The position numbers and the translations under genes were made by a program. A DNA stretch of 64,000 bases from Gossypium raimondii (Eukaryota; Streptophyta; Magnoliopsida; Malvales; Malvaceae): assembly GCF_025698545.1 (NCBI RefSeq), contig NC_068565.1, forward strand, positions 7,068,001 through 7,132,000, written 5' to 3'. Under the pieces are notes generated by a model. It was not told the DNA's origin, searched no databases, and was given only the letters and a program-made list of their open reading frames with translations. Within the stretch, counting starts at the first letter, position 1, and each line of letters starts with the position of its first letter. Shown one piece after another: positions 43,898 through 56,517 of this stretch.

Positions 43898-46800
43898 ATG
43901 GCAAGTGAACATGAATTTTATCCTTCACGTGCAACGCCCATGCAATACTTTACGGATGAAGACGAAGGAGAAGAAGGAGGAGGAGAAATAGAAGAAGAAT
44001 CGACGGACGACGAAGTTTGCAAAGAAGAAGAGAAAGAGAATTCAAGTGACTGGAGGAGTTTGTATTTGATGTGCGGCGGTCGCCGCGGCGGTGGGCGTCG
44101 CCGTAAAAGTTGGTCACTGGGGCAAGTTTTTTTCGACCCGAAGGCCAAATGGGTTCAAGAATGGAATAGGGTTTTCCTCCTGGTATGCGCGACGGGACTG
44201 TTCGTGGACCCATTGTTCTTTTACGCCCTGTCCATCAGCGACACGTGCATGTGCCTCTTCGTCGACGGGTGGTTCGCCATCACCGTGACGGCGCTCCGGT
44301 GCATGACGGACGCGTTGCACGTGTGGAACATGTGCCTCCAGCTCAAAATGATCAAGAGATCATCGTCGTCGTACGGTCTCGGCAATGACAAGAGGAGTGG
44401 GAGTGAGAGTGAAGGCGAAGGGGGTGACGGCGGAGAAGGAAGCAGCAACAGACCCCGTGCTGCGAATGGCCGCCACGTGGCCTTCCAATGCTTGAAAGCC
44501 AAAAAGGGACTCTTCTTTGACCTATTGGTAATTCTCCCTCTGCCACAGGTAATTTGTTTTTTCAATCATTTCCACGTCATTATCCTAATTTACATTGATT
44601 AATACTCTTTTTTTATTTTTATTTTTGGACTTACATATATTTAATTCAATGATAGTGTTATTAGAGAACCAGATTTGAAGAAAAACAAAGTGAGTTTTTT
44701 TAAAAAAAAAATTAAATAAAACTTATCGAAAGTTGATATTGTTATTATCTACATATAAGTGTTTTAGAAGAGATGAGAAGAGCATGTCATCATTAGTCAT
44801 TTTGTTGCATGCAAAGGATACCCCTTCGACAGTGTAACAAACATGTGATGAAACCATGTCGTTTTTATCATTTTCAGGAAAAGGGGTATAATGGGAAGAT
44901 ACAAAAGTTCAAAAGATTTTATCATCTTTTGTTGTTATATTTTGTCAGTTTTTATTTATGGTTTTGGATCGTAATTCACTGGACGTTATTGTAAAAGCGG
45001 TTTAATTTATTAGAAAAAAAAGTCAATTTTTATTTTGTTAAATATGTTAGTAAGGCTAGAAATTAAACCCTCAAAAGGAATACAGCCCTTTATAGAATCC
45101 AATCTCCATCACAAATGGAAAAATATTAATTCTATTTTTTTTACCTTAATTATCATGGATTATACAAATATGATTTAAACAAATGAAAACATGATCATTG
45201 AGTCTATATATAGATTAATAAATTGTATTTAATACATGGAATATTGTTGATGGGCTAACCTGAATCTTTTGAAATGGAACGAAGATTGTACTATGGGTGG
45301 CAATTCCATCATTATTGGAAAAAGGATCGGTAACGCTAGTAATGACGGTGTTCTTGATCATCTTCCTCTTCCAATACCTCCCCAAGATCTACCACTCCGT
45401 CTGCCTTTTACGTCGAATGCAGAACCTTTCCGGCTACATTTTCGGCACTGTTTGGTGGGGGATTGCTCTCAATTTGATTGCTTATTTCGTCGCCTCACAC
45501 GTAAGTTTGTTTAATATATTTACATTTGATGCACTGATTATTTATACATATACGATTCTGTATAGGGATGAAACTAGGAATTTTTTTAGGGTCGAAATTA
45601 AATTTTTTATTTTAATATTTTATATATTTATAATTTTTAAAGGATTAAATTAAAATTTTATATTTATAGCAGAAGTCTTTACTAATTTAAAATTTTAAAA
45701 ACTTTTAAGGGGTTAAATAAACACTTGCTATTTTAGGAGAACCATCCCCTAGATACGCCCTGATTCTGCATGTTGTTTCGTTAAAATTTAAGAAAAATAC
45801 AAATAAACACACACAGAAAAACAACCATTGAACTTCTAAAAGCACCTCAAATTCTTATTCCTCACATTGATATTAATGAACCAACACATTATTATAATAA
45901 TAATGTGACTTTAATTCATTTTTAAATATTTTCTATAATATATTATTATCTAGTTCAATCTTTTGGGTCACTAGTTACAAAAAGTAGGGAAAAGAAAAAG
46001 ATAAACATAAATCGTTGAAGTGATTGTGAAAGGAATATTCTCAAAAACTCATATAGTGCTTTTTAAGATGAACAGTGATATATATATAAAGTAATTTGAA
46101 GCCTAATTAATGGGTCGAAGGTCGATAAAGTCTTTGTGTAGTCAAGACTTGCAGCAGTGACAGATTAATTTTTGGATTATTACAAAAGATAGAAGAAAAA
46201 AGGTTAAAGAGACAAAAGGAAGTGAAAAAAAAAAGTTTCATAAAGGTTAAAAAAACCAGCACTTTAAAATATATATAATATATATATATTTTAATTGTCC
46301 TCTCAGTTATTTCGTGATTCATGCGGTAGGTAAATGGTTTTAGGTAAAGATTGCTCTTATTTTGACAGGCGGCGGGGGCGTGTTGGTACTTGTTAGGGAT
46401 TCAAAGATCGGCTAAGTGCTTGAAAGAGCAATGTAGACGGATAGAGAATTGTGACCTGAGATTATTGGCTTGCAAAGACCCAATTTACTATGGAACAAGA
46501 AGTATGGTAAGGGATAGAGCAAGGTTGGTTTGGGCAGAAAACAGGCAAGCAAGGAGTGCTTGCATTGATAGCCCTGATAGCTATGATTATGGAGCTTATA
46601 AATGGACCGTTCAGCTCGTTACCAACGATAGTCGTCTCGAGAAAATACTTTTTCCTATCTTTTGGGGTCTTATGACTCTCAGGTTTCACTCCTTCCATCC
46701 CTTTTAAATTAATTTTTCAAATGGTAAAATTTGCTTCTTATCCCCCCCCCCCTTTTTGGTGTGTGTGTATATATTATCAGCACATTTGGGAACTTGGAAA

Positions 46801-49800
46801 GCACAACAGAATGGCTGGAGGTTGTTTTCAACATCATTGTTCTTACTAGTGGACTTCTTCTAGTCACAATGTTGATTGGTAACATCAAGGTATAGTAATG
46901 TTATACTACATATATATTGACATACCAATTATGAAAGTTCAAAATAATAATTAATCTTAAACCTAAATTAAAACCAAAATAGGGAAGGATGTTTAGATAT
47001 TTTGATCTGTTAAAAAAGTCTTTTATTTTATTTAAAATAAGTTTTATATTATTTTTAGCTAATAAAATAAGTACTCAAAATATTTTTTTAAAATTTATTT
47101 ATTTTAAAATAATAAAAATTTAAAAAAACAAGTTTTTCACTCAACACTTGGTGTCATGAATTCTAATATTAAATGAAATTTCATCCTTTAAAATTTTACT
47201 ATAAGTTAATAGGTCAAATTCTATAAAAGGTCCCTTTACTATATGTTTTAATGGATTTAATCTCTCTATTATAATTTGATTGACTTATTTTTCAATCCTG
47301 ATGCAATTTTTTCTTTATCAAATAATTAAACGTAACTTTTTCTGAACATGTAATAAAATTATATATATCTTGATATTTTTTACTATCGAACAAGTTTTTG
47401 GCACATTTAAAAATTAAAAATTAAAAGTAAAAGAAGAAGAAGATATTTATCAAACCATACAAAAATGTCAAAGTGTAATGCTACATTATCATATATATTA
47501 ATTTAAAATAAGTCATATAAAAAATTAATCTCAAGATTAAAAGTGCCCATTTTAAAAAGTAAAGGGGAAAATAATTAAATTACAATAGAGAAACTAAATC
47601 CAGAAAATATAGGATTCTATACACAATTTAACCGAGTTAACATTTGATTCATCAACCACCCAAATCATTAATAATATAGGTTATTATTATTCATGTTTGC
47701 CAACTATAATTGAGGGATTTTAAAGATAATGACTCGTATAGTGACTGTACAACCTTTTTCTAATATCATAAGAGAATTTTAAAATTATCACATGTCACGC
47801 TATTTTATCTTTTAGTAGAATTTACAATCATATTTCACCTTCTTAACTTTTTAGAGCTAAAATGTAATTCTAAAATTTCAATAGTTTATATATTTATAAT
47901 TTATAAATATTCATTTTAGGAGGTTAAAAGTATAATTTAATTTTTACTAAATTATAATTTTATAAAATTTAAAGGACTAAAGTAAAATTTTATAGTCTAG
48001 AAAGTTGAGACCCCTATTAGTTTCGTTAGTGCTGCCCCTATTTTGAAATAAGAATAATACGTGATTAAGCACAACTTATGTCCTCATTAGTTATAATTTT
48101 TTTTTCATACCGAAAATCATTGGAAGGGTTAAAACAAAAAGTAATGTTAATAGTGATTGATTCTGGCATGGAACAGTAGTGAGTGAAGTTGAAAGTGGAT
48201 GTAGCACTCACTACCACCTTGAGAAAAATGTTGATTCCCAAATGGTTGGGGTTGGGGGAGTGGAACCCATCAATGGCTCTATCTGTCCACATATATTTAT
48301 TTATTCATTCAATAAGTCTCATATGTTCATGTCGTACAACTTACACGACAAACTTGGCTTGGTTTTGTCTTCTTTTCGCACCAATATGTCTGACGTAAAT
48401 CCTGCCACTGACCCAAAACTGAAACATTTTCACCTTTACTATACCCATATTCTTTGCTGCTTTTAATGTTGTAATTAAAAAGAAGAACAAAGATGTATAA
48501 ATATTGTTGTGTTTGATGTTTTTTTTTTCCCTTTTTTTCTTTTGGGTGGGTACGAAGGTGTTTTTGCATGCAACAACGTCCAAGAAACAAGCAATGCAAT
48601 TGAAGATGAGGAACATAGAGTGGTGGATGAGGAAGAGGCGCCTGCCTTCTGGGTTCAAGCAAAGGGTCCGCAACTACGAGCGGCAACGGTGGGCGGCCAT
48701 GCGTGGTGTCGATGAATGCCAGATGATCAGAAACCTCCCCGAGGGGCTCCGGAGAGATATCAAGTACCATCTTTGCCTGGATTTAGTTAGACAGGTACCA
48801 GTTTACCACTATAAATTACTATTATGCTATTAGTTAGGTTTCAATTATTATAAACAAAATTCAATAACTCAAATGCAAGGAAAAGTAAAAGACATGAACC
48901 CTAAATGAGAAAATTTAAACTTTTTGCACAAAATTCGCATCTTTGATGGGGCCAAAGGAATCAGATTTTGAGAGGTACTAGGCCATGTGTATTTGAGACA
49001 TATAAATATACTTTGCAAAAGTTATATCATAAAAAGAAAGGTTACAAGAATTTATTTTTTGGTATATAATTTAAGAATAATGGATGTAAAAGAATATTTT
49101 CCTTTTTAATAGGTGAAATTATACTATTAGTCCCTATTTTTGTGTAAGTTGTAGGTTTAATACTTGTATTTTAATTTGATCAATTTTAATTCTTGTATTT
49201 TTGAAATTTGACATTACAATCCTAAGCCAAACGGTAACAATAAAATCTATTTGGTTAGATTATGTTTTTAGTCATAAATTTGCATAAATTTGTAGATTTA
49301 ATCCATGTTCTTAGCTTGGAACATTCTTACTTTTTAGTCTTTCTGAATTTCAAAATTTTAGTCTTGGCGTAAACGACAATTATTAAATCAATTACTAGCC
49401 TTTCGTGAGTAATATGTAGAAACAACAAACTAGAATAACATTACACATGTCATAATATATTTGCCATATGATCATATTCTAGAAATAGTAGGACTTAATG
49501 AATTTAATTGTTACCGTTGATTTAGTAAGGATTGAAATTTTAAAGTTCGAAAAGTACAATGGTTAAAAATGATCAAATTAAGCTATATGGACTAAATCCA
49601 CAACTTACATATGATACAAGAACTAAATACTTGAACATAAGTCCATTGTCATTTCATCTAGGGGTTTTCATGGATCGAGTTGAATCGAATCTAGCCCGGC
49701 CCCATAAATATGCTATTTATTATTTAAAAATATAATTTATAATTTTGTATAAACTGATTTTTTACTTTTTGTTTTATTTTATTTATTTAAATTGTACTTT

Positions 49801-51003
49801 TCTTTATATAATTTTAAATCATACTTAAACTACTATTTTATTTTTCAATAGTAATTAGCTTACTGGTACAGATTAAATAGGTTTTTTTTTTTTAAATGTA
49901 GATTAAACAGTTAAACTTTCATTGTATGATCAAATATATTGGGCCGACAGTCCATAGCCCAACAAATCTACTAAAATAGTTTCAAAACAAGCCAATTTAC
50001 AATTAAAATAAAGGGTAAACTACAAAAGTAGTCACTTTTATTTGTCTTAGATTATATTTTAGTTAGTTATGTTTGAAATGTTACGTTATTGTTTTATTAT
50101 GAAGTGGTCACTCTACCGTTAAGCTCCGCTACATCCCTAATTGTGGTCCTAAGTGGCAGTCTAAATTAAATTTATTTAATTAAAAATCTATTTTCATTCT
50201 GACAACTGAACATGGATGATTAATTTAAAACTAAGCTATAATTTGAGGATATATTGTGGAATTAATTTAAAAATTATGAATTTGTTAGTAATTCTAAGTT
50301 GGTTTCAGGTACCATTGTTTCAACACATGGATGATTTGGTCCTAGAAAACATTTGTGATCGTGTCAAATCTCTAATTTTCACCAAAGGAGAAACTGTAAG
50401 TATTAATTTCTATTTTCTTTATCGATTTAGTATTGAGGATGAATATTTCAAGAAAAATAGAAAAGATCAAAACTATTCTCATTGTAGATAACAAGAGAAG
50501 GTGACCCAGTACAAAGAATGCTATTTGTAGTAAGGGGACATCTCCAAAGCAGCCAAGTTCTTAGAGATGGTGTGAAAAGTTGCTGCATGTTAGGGCCCGG
50601 AAATTTCAGTGGCGATGAGCTCTTGTCATGGTGTCTTCGAAGACCCTTCATTGAGAGGCTCCCACCATCGACTTCCACCCTCGTAACGCTAGAAACTACC
50701 GAGGCATTTGGTCTCGATGCTGAGGATGTCAAATACGTCACACAACATTTCCGTTACACATTCGTTAACGAAAGGGTCAAGAGGAGTGCTCGGTATTATT
50801 CTCCGGGATGGCGGACTTGGGCTGCAGTGGCAATTCAATTGGCTTGGAGGCGGTACAAACACCGTTTAACCCTTACGTCATTGTCATTCATTAGGCCTCG
50901 GAGGCCGTTGTCGAGAAGTAATTCATTGGGGGAGGACAGACTCAGGCTTTATACAGCTATGTTAACTTCACCAAAACCAAATCAAGATGATTTCGATTTT
51001 TGA
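43898..51003 (+). CDS. CNGC4: Cyclic nucleotide-gated channel, CNGC4-type (group IVB)
   Basis: Plasma-membrane cation channel; CNGC4 works with CNGC2 in Ca2+ signalling and immunity in Arabidopsis. Seven exons: 43898-44548, 45285-45500, 46369-46682, 46781-46889, 48558-48794, 50309-50395 and 50488-51003, all GT-AG and in frame, giving 709 aa (family about 694). An acidic N-terminus (residues 20-50) is followed by S1 (VFLLVCATGLFVDPLFFYAL, near residue 90). A Ser/Gly/Glu-rich loop follows at about 160-190. Then come LFDLLVILPLPQ, the S4-like QYLPKIYHS, the pore with STFGNLESTTEW, the C-linker (KMRNIEWWMRKRRLPSGF) and the cyclic nucleotide-binding domain (GPGNFSGDELLSWCLRRP). The calmodulin-binding IQ motif is AIQLAWRRYKHRL, and the end SPKPNQDDFDF is typical of CNGC4. 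The start is the first ATG. Introns 4 and 5 are long and carry repeats. Confidence 0.95.
47210..47645. repeat. Foldback repeat in CNGC4 intron 4
   Basis: Left arm words TCAAATTCTATAAAAGGTCC and GGATTTAATCTCTCTATTAT are mirrored near 47555-47645. The arms are diverged. It does not overlap an exon. Confidence 0.5.
49110..49645. repeat. Foldback repeat in CNGC4 intron 5
   Basis: Left arm with GTAAGTTGTAGGTTTAATAC, AATTTGATCA and CGGTAACAAT. The right arm has the same words reversed and complemented (ATTGTTACCG, TGATCAAATT, CCACAACTTAC). Confidence 0.6.
50020..50115. repeat. Single arm related to the CNGC4-upstream foldback
   Basis: TTATATTTTAGTTAGTTATG and TTTGAAATGTTACGTTA match the left arm of the element at 42724. 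It lies 190 bp before exon 6. Confidence 0.55.
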
Positions 51004-51516
51004 AAATAAAAAAAAAAAAATTAAAATGATGCTACATGGAATTCCCATGGTCCTTAAGTTTTAGTTTTCCAAATTAATGTTCGTTCTAATACCATTTGTA
51101 AGTACCTCGTATTTGGTATGAGAGCATTGTTCTTTACTTCGACTCAGCTTGCAGTTTTGTTTTTAGAAGAAAAAGAAAATATTTGTATCTACAGCTATAT
51201 ATATATATATGGTATCTTTCATGTGAATTTGGAGTTCCTTTAAATAAATTTCATTGTTTGGGCTTATTTTATTGCAATAATGATGAAAATCAGGTTCATT
51301 TATCTATATCCAATGCACATTTGGATACTAAATATAAGATAAATTATATCGGACCGTATATTCATATCCGACACTCTCTCGTATCTGAATTTTCTTCATC
51401 TCCAAGGGACACAAATTTGATCGATGAAGCGGAAAACTCCTTTTCTTGTTTTCATTAAATTTGAGGACTAAAACTAAAGTTGGTACAAAAAAGGTAAAGA
51501 AAATGTAAGTAAAATG

Positions 51517-51917
51517 CTAAGCTTTGAGTGTCTCTAAAGCAGAAAAGTGGTGTGGGTCAGGTTCAGTGGCAGCAGAGCCCCTGAAAAGCAAAATAGCAAG
51601 GCTGCCAATGCAAAAATATATGAAGCAACCAGAGCAGTGTGTCACAAATGAACCAAAATCAGTTCCCACAATGCATTGCCATCCACTTCCATATGCTCTA
51701 TCAAATTCCTGCATGAAATACAAAACATCAACACACGAACATTGTGGATTACATCATTAAACAATTCGAAACTTGTTACCTTCTTTATGAAGCGTGCGAT
51801 CTCAGTAGCCTCGGTGACATCGAAGAAATCGAGGGCTTTAGCAGCTACATCCAGAGCAACCTGCTGCATGGTTTGAAGCATATCGGTTTCTCCGACGACT
51901 GCCTTGCCTTCCAGCAT
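51517..51917 (-). CDS. LC8-type dynein light chain
   Basis: Small dimeric hub protein. Plants lack dynein heavy chains, so it most likely acts as a dimerisation hub for other partners. Two exons on the minus strand, 51917-51780 and 51708-51517, give 109 aa. The start MLEGKAVVGETDML is the conserved family start; the open frame extends further upstream but only through leader sequence. Diagnostic LC8 segments: DFFDVTEATEIARFIKK, EFDRAYGSGWQCIVGTDFGS, and the edge strand FVTHCSGCFIYFCIGSLAIL that binds partner peptides. The last 17 residues (after LLFRGSA) extend beyond the compact core. It is tail-to-tail with CNGC4, about 510 bp between stops. A GA-rich tract lies just upstream of the ATG. 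Confidence 0.93.
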
Positions 51918-53479
51918 GGCTGAACCTGCAACAAAAAAAGAAGAAGAAGAAGAAAGCTTTGAGCTGATAGAGTGAAGCAAAGTAAAGCTCTCTTTATACT
52001 GCGATATATGGATTAAATACAAGTGGTGGTGGAGGTAATTCTGAGCTGGGAATAAAAGGGTAACCACGCAATGGAACTTATGCTGATGAGTCATTTGGTA
52101 GTGCAGAACCAGAAACTAGTGGACCATTTTGATTGTAGATTTTGTTATAGTGAGCCACTACTTTGGAGAACAGCTCATGGAATACAAGGGAATAGGGAGG
52201 GTTGGTTTTAGGTTAGTCATGCTAAAATACAACACCATGGTGGTCCAATTTAGTGCATACATATGGAGTTTTCCTTGTGGCTAGGAGATACTATTTATTT
52301 GTCTACTTCTGGAAAGAGTTAGAGGATGGGATTGTAAGTGATGTGAACCAGAAGATTAATCCATTTATAAACAGTTAATGAGATACTGGGTTTATTGGTT
52401 AGGCATGATTTAAAGTAAATAAGGTAATCTTTGTTGAACTAATCTGCAGAAAAATGCAGAAGATAATTTTTTTTGAGTTCATCAGCCATTTAGGGAATTA
52501 CTTGGTTTGTCAGAAATATGAAGTCTAAGGTAATTTTGTTGTTTAACATTATACATTAGGTTTAATTATCAAGATTTTAGCCATTGATTTGGGAATATTC
52601 ATCTGTATATACGTTGCTGATTCATGTCTTTTTCATAAGGAAACAAATCAAAATTGTAAGGAAGAAAGAAAGAACCCCATTGGATGATGAAAGGACCATA
52701 CAAAGATACTCCTAGTTCCACTGATTGTGTTGTTTGAAAGTGAAAGAAATTAGAGGGGCCATCGGTTCATTAACTGTCAATGATACAAATACGAAACTTT
52801 AATTACCTACTATCTGTTGAGTCGAATGGTAAAGAAGTTAATATTTGTTAAATAAAATTTCTGTGACGTTAAAACAATTTCCTCTCGTGTAAAAATTTAA
52901 TCTGACTCGACTCCAAATCTTTTAGAGAAAAATCCAAGCCATTTGCATCCAACAATATAGAGTAAAGGATTGATTACCTTCACAAAAAATGAAACATGCT
53001 AATATCCATCATGTCAAAGTTTCTGGATATTAGCAAAGCCTCGAGAAGATGTCTGAATAAATAAAAGTGAAAAATTACACCAATCCAGAAGAGAGTACAA
53101 CAAAGTTACGCTGCAGCTGTAACGATACCGACTAAGTTAAGGCTCCATAAATTTGATTGATAATAGTTTTTTTATTATACAATATTGAGGTAGGAGGATG
53201 AAAGTAACACGGTTTGAACTTATGTTAAATAGACATCTAATATTAGTTTTAACCACCGCTCCATATAATTTAAGACTTTATTGATAATAATTATTTCTTT
53301 ATTTTTGTTATTATTATATTTCTATTTTTAATCAAAATTTTTATCATTAAAACTATTTAAAAATGATGATTAATTGTTTTAAATGCAAATAATTTACTGT
53401 AATACATAAATGAATCACATATAAGTTTTAAAATGTTCAAATTTTACTTGAATTAAAATATAATTTTATTTTTCTATTG
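51918..53479. other. Leader/upstream region of the dynein light chain, then intergenic
   Basis: Contains a (TTC)n-type tract on the minus strand near 51939-51955 in the probable leader. No further gene is seen. Confidence 0.4.
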
Positions 53480-53625
53480 AATCTTAATTCAATTGACATG
53501 AAGATTGTCGTCAATGTAGAACGACATGGGTTCGAGTGCGCTGAAGCGCATTATTCTACTATTTATGAGTTGGGGAGAGATTATGTGTAGTTCTAGGCAT
53601 TGTATTAGATATGATTAAAACTTAT
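53480..53625 (+). mobile_element. tRNA-derived SINE, copy 5
   Basis: A-box-like CTTAATTCAATTGACATGA, B box GGTTCGAGTGC (the best match to the pol III consensus in the family), a perfect GCGCTGAAGCGC hairpin core, then ATTATTCTACTATTTATGAG and TAGTTCTAGGCATTGTATTA. Confidence 0.7.
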
Positions 53626-56517
53626 AATGAGAATTTTTAAAAAAAATGTATATAAAATTTAATTTTATAGCAATTAAAATTTTATTCTTTTGTGATTAAA
53701 ATTTGAGAAAAATAATATAAATAAATAAAAATACATGATTAATAAAAGTATAATTACTTTTTACTTAAAATTTAACGAATTCAATTTAATTTTTTTTGAA
53801 TCGAGTCAAAATTTGAGTCAAGTTGAGTGGAGTTAACGAATCCTATTATTTATACTCAATATTGCATTTACATGAATCGTTATTTAACTAATAGATGAAG
53901 TACAAGATTATATAATTACATAAGTAAGGTTGATGGGTAAACATTTATCAAAACGACATAATTTTGCCTTTTAACTTAATGGTTTTGACTTTTAACTTTA
54001 AAAAAGGTAAACATTTATCAAAATGGTATACTTTTATCTTTTCTTATTTGGATTTTCAAATAACTCGACTTGTGTAATTCATATTCGAGTTAAACCGAAA
54101 ATTTTGATTTTTTTATCGAAATTGATCCGAATAACTTGAACTATTTAATTCAAAATTTAAATTTTTATCAAAATTTTCGAATCAAATCGAATTTTAGTTA
54201 GTATTGATAACAAAAACAAGCGGCAGCAATTTCATAGGAAAAGGGAGGCAATCACTATCTGCATACAAAGCTTTAGTGGTAAGCAATGAGAGCACAAAGA
54301 ATAAGGAGTTATTCCTTTACAAATTTCAGTGAGTATAAATGACCAAAACTTGGGATAATTTTTTTATTTAATCATAAGGTTTTCTTTTTCAGATTAATTA
54401 TGTTCAGATGGAAATGATATTCCAATAAAAGTTAAATTTCTTTCAAATGTCTAAAGAAAAATTCCACATATTCCCCATGAAACAAATAATTGTACACAAA
54501 ATAAAGATTAAATCTTGTAATCATAAAATCAAACAAGATTTCTGCACACTCCTCTTCCAATTAGGAAGTATAAAAGAATCTTACAACCCCCACATGGAAC
54601 TGTTGAAACCCTATCTTCTTTAATACAAAATTGCATCCTTATCCCTAACACGCATGAATACCAAAGAAAAAGGAAGACAAACTTGCAGGTTTTAACGCTC
54701 AATTTTGATGCGACGGTTTGATGAAAGATTTTCCTTTTTGAAACTGACATGAACAGCGAAGGCCAAGTAAAGGAATTTTAGCAATGCAGTGAACATGGAC
54801 TAAATCGATTCTGTCTCTTGTCGTGTCAATATCCCACGTTTTGTCACCTTGTTCTCTTCTACCTTATTAACTTTAGCATTGTCCTAGAAACTGGTCCCTA
54901 TCAGTTCCACTAATTTCACTTTTGATGTTATCAATTATTTTCTCATTTCCCCAAATCTATTTTTAACTTTTTTTATCAAGTGTTCTCATGACATGAGGTT
55001 AATAGGGCACTACTGAAGTAAGATGAGAATTTCCTTTTTCTTTTTAGGGTTCTCAAAATTTATGAGACAGGAATTTAATTAGTTTCTTTTGGATTGAAGA
55101 AGATGATAAGAACTAAGGGTAGATGTAGTGGCAGTCCCTTTCCAATATTTGAAACAGCACATTTTTAAACTGATCTCACTAAAGAAAATAAAGAGCCAAT
55201 TCACTGATTTTGATTTTATCCACTTTATCTGATCTTTATATAAATTTGAACAAATCTTTTTATCTCATTTTAGAAAACCCAACACTATGGATTCTCGATC
55301 GATAGCTCAGTTTTCATGTTAATGATAATTATCAATCTCTGTTTAGCAAAATTTCAAGTGTCTATTTTTCGATTTTACAGTCTACAAATAATTTTGTTTG
55401 AACCGGAATAGTATCCAAATAAAACTCCTTCAATAATGATAAATTCAAAATTCATTTTTCACTTCTTCCATCTACCTACCCGTAACTAAAACTTGTTTTA
55501 TAAGGGAGAGAGAGAGAGAGAGAACTGGAAATTTGAAATGCAAGACTAGACAACGTAATTTTTATGCCATTACATTAGTGGCTAGTTGATGTTGACAAAC
55601 TATGTTGAAATGCCTCAAGTACAGTAACTTGAAAAAGGGGAAATGTAAATGAAGTTCTTTTTTTCTTTTCTTTTCTTTCTCACACATGTGTTTCTTGGAA
55701 AGGTAGTTTGGATGTGACAAAAAGAAACAGTAATCTAAATCCTAGATCCGATGAATATGACTTCCTCATCAAAACCATAAATTTTTAGCCCCAAATTATT
55801 TAAATCGTTTGCTTTTATCCCTTCAATTAAGTTCCATTTCCACACTAAGTAAATGTACACTCATTTCTGCACATCCAAGGAAAAAATAAATAAAAGAATC
55901 AAACATGAATGAGATAAACCCCGCAATTGCTCTATGAATCTATGATGTGTGAGTTCAGAAAAAGGATGCCGGCTGCTGCTTGAAAGCGGCCGGAAATTAC
56001 TGGAGGTAACCAATGTCATAGTGTCATACAAGTAAATCTGACACCATTACCTTTTCATGGTAAGAACAGGTGATCATTCAATAAAGAAAAAACATAAACC
56101 ACTTCAAACCAGAGCAAAATTCATGCTTGTTCATCTACAATAGCAGTGTCAAGTACAACCCTAGAGAATTCATTGGCTATAATCAAATATTTCAACAGGA
56201 TAACAAGGCTAAACATATATATAAGCACTCCAACCTCGAAAAGAACACCAAATAGGATCATGCATTGTGCCTTGCATTTATTTTCATGACAAAACCAAAC
56301 CCATTATCTACAAGTAAGATGGCATTAGCCCAAGAGTTGGGTACCTGGCCTTTACACTGTTCATAATGCTGAGTAATGGCATGAGAACACTCGGTTCTCC
56401 TCTACATGAACTGCTCCGTCAACTCATCTCTTCACCTTCCCTCCTCTCAAGAAGTCGCAAATTGAGGGATTCAACCAAAGAAGAAAGAAAGCATTCACAG
56501 CAAGATCAAACATCGCT
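53626..56517. other. Intergenic and VAP4 3' UTR
   Basis: AT-rich and without a recognisable gene. (GA)n at 55504-55523. Roughly 56150-56517 is probably the 3' UTR of the VAP4 gene. The open frame at 56366 on the plus strand is considered chance. Confidence 0.4.

Noticed and set aside
43918..44565. Antisense ORFs over CNGC4 exon 1
   Set aside because: Shadows of the GC-richer coding exon; the sense frame is clearly CNGC4.
51918..52094. N-terminal extension of the dynein light chain
   Set aside because: The frame is open upstream, but LC8 proteins of this type begin MLEGKA; the extension looks like leader sequence.
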